Source: an uncultured Campylobacter sp.
Lineage (GTDB): Bacteria; Campylobacterota; Campylobacteria; Campylobacterales; Campylobacteraceae
NCBI RefSeq assembly: GCF_938045345.1
Contig: NZ_CALIMS010000059.1
Span: forward strand, 1 to 62,306
Length of the DNA: 62,306 bases
Reading direction: 5' to 3'
Position 1 is the first letter of the stretch, and every line of letters starts with the position of its first letter. Under the pieces are notes generated by a model that worked only from the letters and a program-made list of their open reading frames with translations, was not told the origin of the DNA and did not search any database. The position numbers and the translations under genes are program-made. Of this stretch, positions 58,342 through 62,306 are shown in pieces.

Positions 58342-60144
58342 CTATTTTTTAGCCATTCGTCTGCGCGTTGTAGGGTCCAGGTATCGCTTGCGCACGCGGA
58401 TATTTACGGGCGTGACCTCCACAAGCTCGTCCTCCTCGATCCACTCCAAAGCGCGCTCTAAATTTAATGCTCGCGGCGGCACGAGTTTGATCGCATCATC
58501 GCTGCCGCTGGCGCGGACGTTGGTTAAATTTTTACCCTTGATCGGATTGACGTCCAGATCGTTCGGGCGGCTGTGCTCGCCGATGATCATACCCAGATAG
58601 ACCTTCGCCTGCGGAGCGATAAAAAGCACGCCGCGATCTTGCAGGTTCCACAGGCTGTATCCTAGCGCCACTCCGTTTTCCATGCTCACGAGCGCGCCGT
58701 TTTGTCGCTTCTCGACCGCGCCGATGAAGGGGCGGAATTCCAAAAAGCTATGATTCATCACCCCTTCGCCGCGAGTATCGGTCAAAAACTGCGAGCGAAA
58801 GCCGATAAGACCGCGCGCGGGGATCTCAAACTCCATGCGCGTCTGACCGTCGCCGGTAGGATTCATCACCTTCATCTCGGCCTTTTTGCGACCGAGCTTT
58901 TCGATGACGGTGCCGGTACAATCATCGGGCGCGTCGATGACTAGATGCTCGAAAGGCTCGCATTTGATGCCGTCGATCTCTTTGATGATGACTTCCGGGC
59001 GCCCGAGGCAAAACTCAAAGCCCTCACGGCGCATATTTTCAGCTAAAATCGTAATCTGCAACTCGCCGCGGCCGCTTACTTTAAATTTTCCCTCACCCGC
59101 GTTTTCATAGCGCATCGCGATGTTGGTTTTCATCTCCGCTTCTAAGCGCTCATCAATTTTATTTGAGGTCACGAATTTGCCCTCCGTGCCGGCTAGTGGT
59201 CCGTCATTTACACTAAAAATTACGCTAAGGGTCGGCTCTTCGATATGCAGCGCATCAAGCGGAATCGGATTATTGGGATCGACGATACTATCGCCTACGT
59301 CAAGCGCGTCAAAGCCAGCAATCGCCACAATGTCGCCCGTGCCCGCCGTATCAATATCGGTGCGCTCAAGCCCGTTAAAACCGATCAGTTTTGAAATTCT
59401 ACCATTTATATGCGTGCCGTCGGCTTTGGCTAGCATAACACTTTGGTTTTTGTTTATCGTGCCGTTGAAAATCCTAGCGATGCCGATCTTACCGACGTAG
59501 TTATCATAATCGAGCGTGAAAACCTGCAGCTGCAAAGGATTATCGTCGCTGCCGCTCGGAGTAGGGACGTGAGAGATGATCGTCTCAAAAAGCGGCTTCA
59601 TGTCGGTGCTCTCATCGCTTAAATCGTATTTTGCGTAGCCGTTTTTGGCCGCGGCATAGATGACGGGGAACTCAAGCTGCTCGTCGTTTGCGTCAAGCGC
59701 TACGAAAAGATCGAAAATTTCATTTACCACGCGGTCCGGATCGGCTGCGGGCTTGTCGATTTTATTTACAACCACTATCGGCCTGAGACCCAAAGATAGT
59801 GCCTTTTTTACAACAAATTTTGTCTGAGGCATAACGCCTTCTTGCGCGTCGACGAGCAAAAGAACGCCGTCTACCATTTTTAACACGCGCTCGACCTCGC
59901 CGCCGAAATCGGCGTGACCCGGAGTGTCGATGATATTAATTTTAACGCCGCCGTAGTGGATGGCAGTGTTTTTGGATAGTATCGTAATGCCGCGCTCGCG
60001 CTCTATGTCGTTGCTGTCCATCACGCGCTCGCCGACTTCTTGGTGATTACCAAAGGTGCCGGACTGTTTTAAAAGCTCATCTACGATAGTGGTCTTGCCG
60101 TGATCGACGTGTGCGATAACCGCGATATTTCTGATATTTTCCAA
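58342..60144 (-). CDS. typA: Translational GTPase TypA/BipA
   Basis: A 600-residue ribosome-binding GTPase related to EF-G, involved in ribosome assembly and stress or cold adaptation. The G1 motif is AHVDHGKTT (about 10-18), the switch region ERERGITILSKNTA, G3 DTPGHADFGG and G4 NKID. Domains III, V and the BipA-specific C-terminus are complete (RGLIGFRSQFLTDTRGEGVM). Length is normal. The start is TTG, set by ACGGAG seven bases upstream. A strong terminator follows. Confidence 0.97.
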   Translation of the reverse strand: MENIRNIAVIAHVDHGKTTIVDELLKQSGTFGNHQEVGERVMDSNDIERERGITILSKNTAIHYGGVKINIIDTPGHADFGGEVERVLKMVDGVLLLVDAQEGVMPQTKFVVKKALSLGLRPIVVVNKIDKPAADPDRVVNEIFDLFVALDANDEQLEFPVIYAAAKNGYAKYDLSDESTDMKPLFETIISHVPTPSGSDDNPLQLQVFTLDYDNYVGKIGIARIFNGTINKNQSVMLAKADGTHINGRISKLIGFNGLERTDIDTAGTGDIVAIAGFDALDVGDSIVDPNNPIPLDALHIEEPTLSVIFSVNDGPLAGTEGKFVTSNKIDERLEAEMKTNIAMRYENAGEGKFKVSGRGELQITILAENMRREGFEFCLGRPEVIIKEIDGIKCEPFEHLVIDAPDDCTGTVIEKLGRKKAEMKVMNPTGDGQTRMEFEIPARGLIGFRSQFLTDTRGEGVMNHSFLEFRPFIGAVEKRQNGALVSMENGVALGYSLWNLQDRGVLFIAPQAKVYLGMIIGEHSRPNDLDVNPIKGKNLTNVRASGSDDAIKLVPPRALNLERALEWIEEDELVEVTPVNIRVRKRYLDPTTRRRMAKK

Positions 60145-60208
60145 ATTTTTCTCCGTTTATAATTTCAAAAACTGATGATTATACTAAAAAAATTCTTAAG
60201 ATAAAAAT

Positions 60209-60628
60209 TTACAAATACTCTTTGACTTCGCAGACAAAAAACTCATACACGCGCTGTTGGATCAACGCGTCCTCGTCATCATCTCCAATCAAACGGCGTA
60301 GATGCGAAAAATCAATTTTTTTGATATATTTTTTGTTATTTTTGATATCTCTGTCGATCTCTTTTAAAAGCGAATCTAAATTTAAGCTTTTATAAGTTTT
60401 CGCCTTTAAGATATACTCTTTTACGATGGAGACCAGCACGCCGATGCGCTGCTCATCACCCGGATAAATTTCGCCAGCTATATCTTTGATCGCGTCGTAA
60501 TCCTCGTCGGTCTGCTTCTTTTTGGCAAGCAGCATAGCGGCAAAAATTTTGGCTCTAAACTCAATAGAGCGATGATGAGGGATAAAAACCTCGCGAAATA
60601 CGGATAAAAGATGATTTTTGAAATTCAT
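60209..60628 (-). CDS. Conserved hypothetical protein, 139 aa
   Basis: A 139-residue, helical, Lys/Asp-rich cytoplasmic protein (FREVFIPHHRSIEFRAKIFA, AIKDIAGEIYPGDEQRIGVL). I do not recognise a domain. It is encoded 65 bp upstream of typA in the same direction and may share its transcript; a small gene beside typA also occurs in other Campylobacter (recollection). AAGGTTATAA precedes the ATG. Confidence 0.8.
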   Translation of the reverse strand: MNFKNHLLSVFREVFIPHHRSIEFRAKIFAAMLLAKKKQTDEDYDAIKDIAGEIYPGDEQRIGVLVSIVKEYILKAKTYKSLNLDSLLKEIDRDIKNNKKYIKKIDFSHLRRLIGDDDEDALIQQRVYEFFVCEVKEYL

Positions 60629-60657
60629 TTATAACCTTACTTTAAGAAACATTTCCA

Positions 60658-60663
60658 TATAAT
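60658..60663 (+). promoter_or_regulatory. -10 box of the SRP RNA gene
   Basis: TATAAT 8-9 bp before the predicted 5' end of the SRP RNA. It lies just inside the divergent spacer after the start of the 139-residue gene. Confidence 0.6.
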
Positions 60664-60670
60664 CCCATTT

Positions 60671-60775
60671 GCCCTTTCTTAGACCTGTGCAATGCTTTTT
60701 TTAGGCACCGCTTCAGGGTAGGAATACAGCAGAGCACTTAGATCTCGCATGTGCCGCAGCCATCTGGGAAGGGGT
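60671..60775 (+). ncRNA. ffs: Signal recognition particle RNA, small bacterial type
   Basis: About 104 nt. The conserved Ffh-binding tip is present at about 60713-60732 as TCAGGGTAGGAATACAGCAG, matching the universal CAGG...GGAA...AGCAG pattern. The ends pair: CCCTTTCTTAGA (60672-60683) with TCTGGGAAGGGG (60763-60774), a 12-bp helix with G-U pairs. GGCAC (60704-60708) pairs with GTGCC (60751-60755). A TATAAT lies upstream and a short T run follows the 3' helix. It binds Ffh and targets ribosomes to the membrane. The gene is convergent with, and almost touching, the HD-domain gene. Confidence 0.88.
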
Positions 60776-60776
60776 T

Positions 60777-62012
60777 TTATAAATCGATCCTATTAAGTCC
60801 GAAATGCTCTTTGAAATCCTCGCAAACACTCTGAAAATCGACGCCTTCAATTTTTGGCTTTGATTTGAAAAACTCTAACATCGAATTATACCCGCTAAGC
60901 AGCTCCTTGCTTTTCACGCCGTAGCTAATCGAAATCCCCGCCTCAAAAAATGCCGCTAGCTTATCACAATACTTAAGCGCCTTGCCGTCGATTGCGCGAA
61001 ATTTATCTTCGTTAAACATCTTTAGGCTGCCTTCTGCAAATTTAGGCTCCTTGCCTAGCTCGAAGGTGCGGTTTTCAAACTCATCTTTTATAAATTTACC
61101 GCCCTCTTTGCGGATACCCAAAATATAGCTGAAATCATCTCTCATATGCTCCGGCACGAAAGGCAAAATTTTATCGTCTATTAGCCGCATCTCATATTCG
61201 CCTATGATGTCGCTAAGACCTTTGACACCGTATTTTACGGGGCTAATGATGTCGCGAGTGAGGCTTTCAGGCAGATCGTGAAATAACGCACAGAAAAAAT
61301 TATAAGCCGTGCGCGAGCGGCACGCATCCACTTCAAGCGAGAAAAAGTAGCTTAAAATCGCGACTACCAGCATGTGTCCTAGCACCGATGTCTCAGGGAT
61401 GCGCGGCGTCTGCGCCCAGCGCTTTTGAAAACGAAGTCTACCACTAAGATCAACTATGCGGGCGAGCTTTTTATTCATCACGATCTTTCGTACGCCGATT
61501 AGCTCATAATAATCCTCGAGCTCCTCCTCAACCTTGGCTTTTAACTCCTCGATATCGTTTAAAAACTGGCTAGTTTGATAGACGATGTTAAATTCCCACC
61601 GCGTAGAGAGGTAACTAGCCGCCTTTAAGATTACGGCTTCTTTCTTATGATCTTTGGAATTTAGATATTTTTTAAATCGATCTAAAAACTCGCCATTTTG
61701 AATAGGCAAAAGATCACTTTCTAGGACGCTTAAAACCCATTCGTTGATCTTTTTTTTCTTGGTTTTTTGGATCTGATGAAAGACGTCCGGACGGATGTCG
61801 GTCACGACGATGCGCGCTAAAAACTCGAAAATCCCCGCTTCGATTACGTAGTTGATATCCACATCGCGCTCAAAGCTAGCGATAAAATAAGCGATGATAA
61901 ATTTATGTGCCTGTTTGTCAAGCTCAACTAAGCTCACCATCTTTGGGTAATCGTTCCAGCGGCTAATGCTCGCGGATTTAAAAATTTGTTCGACTAAATT
62001 TGAGCTTATCAT
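60777..62012 (-). CDS. HD-domain phosphohydrolase
   Basis: A 411-residue cytoplasmic protein with an HD domain in its second half: the first histidine in VLGHMLVVAIL (about residue 213), the doublet HD in CALFHDLPESLTRD (about 248) and an aspartate in DKLAAFFEAG (about 358). It resembles the YfbR/HD_3 group of nucleotidases or phosphohydrolases; the N-terminal ~190 helical residues are unassigned. The start overlaps the queF stop by 4 bp (ATGA), so the genes are co-translated. Its stop is two bases from the 3' end of the convergent SRP RNA. Confidence 0.85.
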   Translation of the reverse strand: MISSNLVEQIFKSASISRWNDYPKMVSLVELDKQAHKFIIAYFIASFERDVDINYVIEAGIFEFLARIVVTDIRPDVFHQIQKTKKKKINEWVLSVLESDLLPIQNGEFLDRFKKYLNSKDHKKEAVILKAASYLSTRWEFNIVYQTSQFLNDIEELKAKVEEELEDYYELIGVRKIVMNKKLARIVDLSGRLRFQKRWAQTPRIPETSVLGHMLVVAILSYFFSLEVDACRSRTAYNFFCALFHDLPESLTRDIISPVKYGVKGLSDIIGEYEMRLIDDKILPFVPEHMRDDFSYILGIRKEGGKFIKDEFENRTFELGKEPKFAEGSLKMFNEDKFRAIDGKALKYCDKLAAFFEAGISISYGVKSKELLSGYNSMLEFFKSKPKIEGVDFQSVCEDFKEHFGLNRIDL

Positions 62013-62306
62013 CGGTAAATTTGATCCGAGTTTATTTCGATTACGGTGTGGACGTTGCCGCGCGGATTAAAATCACCCCTGATTTTCATAAATTTAGGCT
62101 TTAACTTACTTTGCAGCGCGCCGTAAATTTCATTTATGCTATCTTCGTGGCTGATGTAGCGGTTCATAAAGGAATTTATGTAAAGTTTGATCGCTTTAAG
62201 TTCGACTACGAGCTTGTCAGGGATATATTCCAAATAGATCGTCGCAAAGTCCGGATAGCCAGAGCGTGGGCAGCGGCAGCAAAACTCGGGCAGGGTAATT
62301 TTTATC
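62009..62306 (-). CDS. queF: 7-cyano-7-deazaguanine (preQ0) reductase QueF, partial
   Basis: The C-terminal ~98 residues of QueF, cut by the window edge. QueF reduces preQ0 to preQ1 with NADPH for queuosine in tRNA. The catalytic cysteine is in PEFCCRCPRSGYPDF near the edge. The NADPH and substrate motif ELKAIKLYINSFMNRYISHE is intact, followed by GDFNPRGNVHTVIEI. Only the type I (short) form fits. The frame is open to 62305; the start lies outside. It overlaps the HD-domain gene by 4 bp. Confidence 0.95.
   Translation of the reverse strand, partial: IKITLPEFCCRCPRSGYPDFATIYLEYIPDKLVVELKAIKLYINSFMNRYISHEDSINEIYGALQSKLKPKFMKIRGDFNPRGNVHTVIEINSDQIYR

Noticed and set aside
1..62306. CRISPR array, insertion sequence, prophage or integron.
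   Set aside because: I found no regularly spaced identical repeats, transposase or integrase, phage genes or att-like duplications.

Overview
The window looks like chromosome of an epsilonproteobacterium, most likely a GC-richer oral Campylobacter (gracilis/showae/rectus-like; the species is inference). Evidence: Campylobacter/Helicobacter-type gene groupings (kdsD, rnj, ksgA and rlmN close together; a RluA-type pseudouridine synthase divergent from purB; moaC followed by a DUF493 gene; TorA-type reductases paired with a monoheme cytochrome), an RNase J with a long N-terminal extension as in Helicobacter, TATAAT promoters without an obvious -35 box, and very abundant AAATTT/GAATTC-type motifs. 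I see no insertion sequence, prophage or CRISPR array.

Layout. 0.1-6.8 kb: two unrecognised genes, a secreted double rhodanese, a tRNA with anticodon CAU, LemA, a YbaK-type deacylase, RluB-type synthase and KdsD. 7.1-13.1 kb: RNA metabolism (rnj, ksgA, rlmN) with hisF and a nucleoside-phosphorylase-like gene. 13.2-20 kb: a gene broken by an in-frame amber codon, an AT-rich nuclease-like orphan, an RluA-type synthase, purB and an outer-membrane barrel. 20-25 kb: a DASS anion symporter and a complete polar amino-acid ABC operon. 25-38 kb: DUF3137 protein, PatB/MalY enzyme, YegP plus a calcium-loop protein, a candidate small RNA, moaC, DUF493 and coiled-coil genes, an M48 lipoprotein and a CNNM/CorC protein, separated by long gene-free stretches. 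38-45 kb: an NSS transporter, a RelB/YoeB toxin-antitoxin pair, and a torA/cytochrome/DsbB-like operon. 45-54 kb: hutX, membrane proteins, tpx, a SUKH-like protein and a second torA/cytochrome pair divergent from a Crp/Fnr regulator. 54-62 kb: an ankyrin gene broken by an amber codon, two tandem binding proteins, a HAD phosphatase, typA, the SRP RNA gene, an HD-domain protein and the 3' part of queF.

The genes join up in a few places. The two TorA modules would give periplasmic N-oxide/S-oxide respiration; moaC contributes to making their molybdenum cofactor. The ABC operon, the DASS and NSS carriers and the two orphan binding proteins fit an organism that lives on amino acids and organic acids.

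The most striking signal is a DNA motif. RAATTY (A/G-AATT-C/T) occurs about once per 25 bp in sampled intergenic DNA and about once per 200 bp in typA; chance predicts about one per 700 bp. It sits in both arms of four terminator-like hairpins, recurs in a 26-bp tandem array, and is dense inside apparent in-frame insertions in HisF, an RluA-type enzyme and a TM2 protein. In C. jejuni, RAATTY methylation by CtsM marks DNA for natural transformation, so this genome may be shaped by accumulation of that uptake signal.
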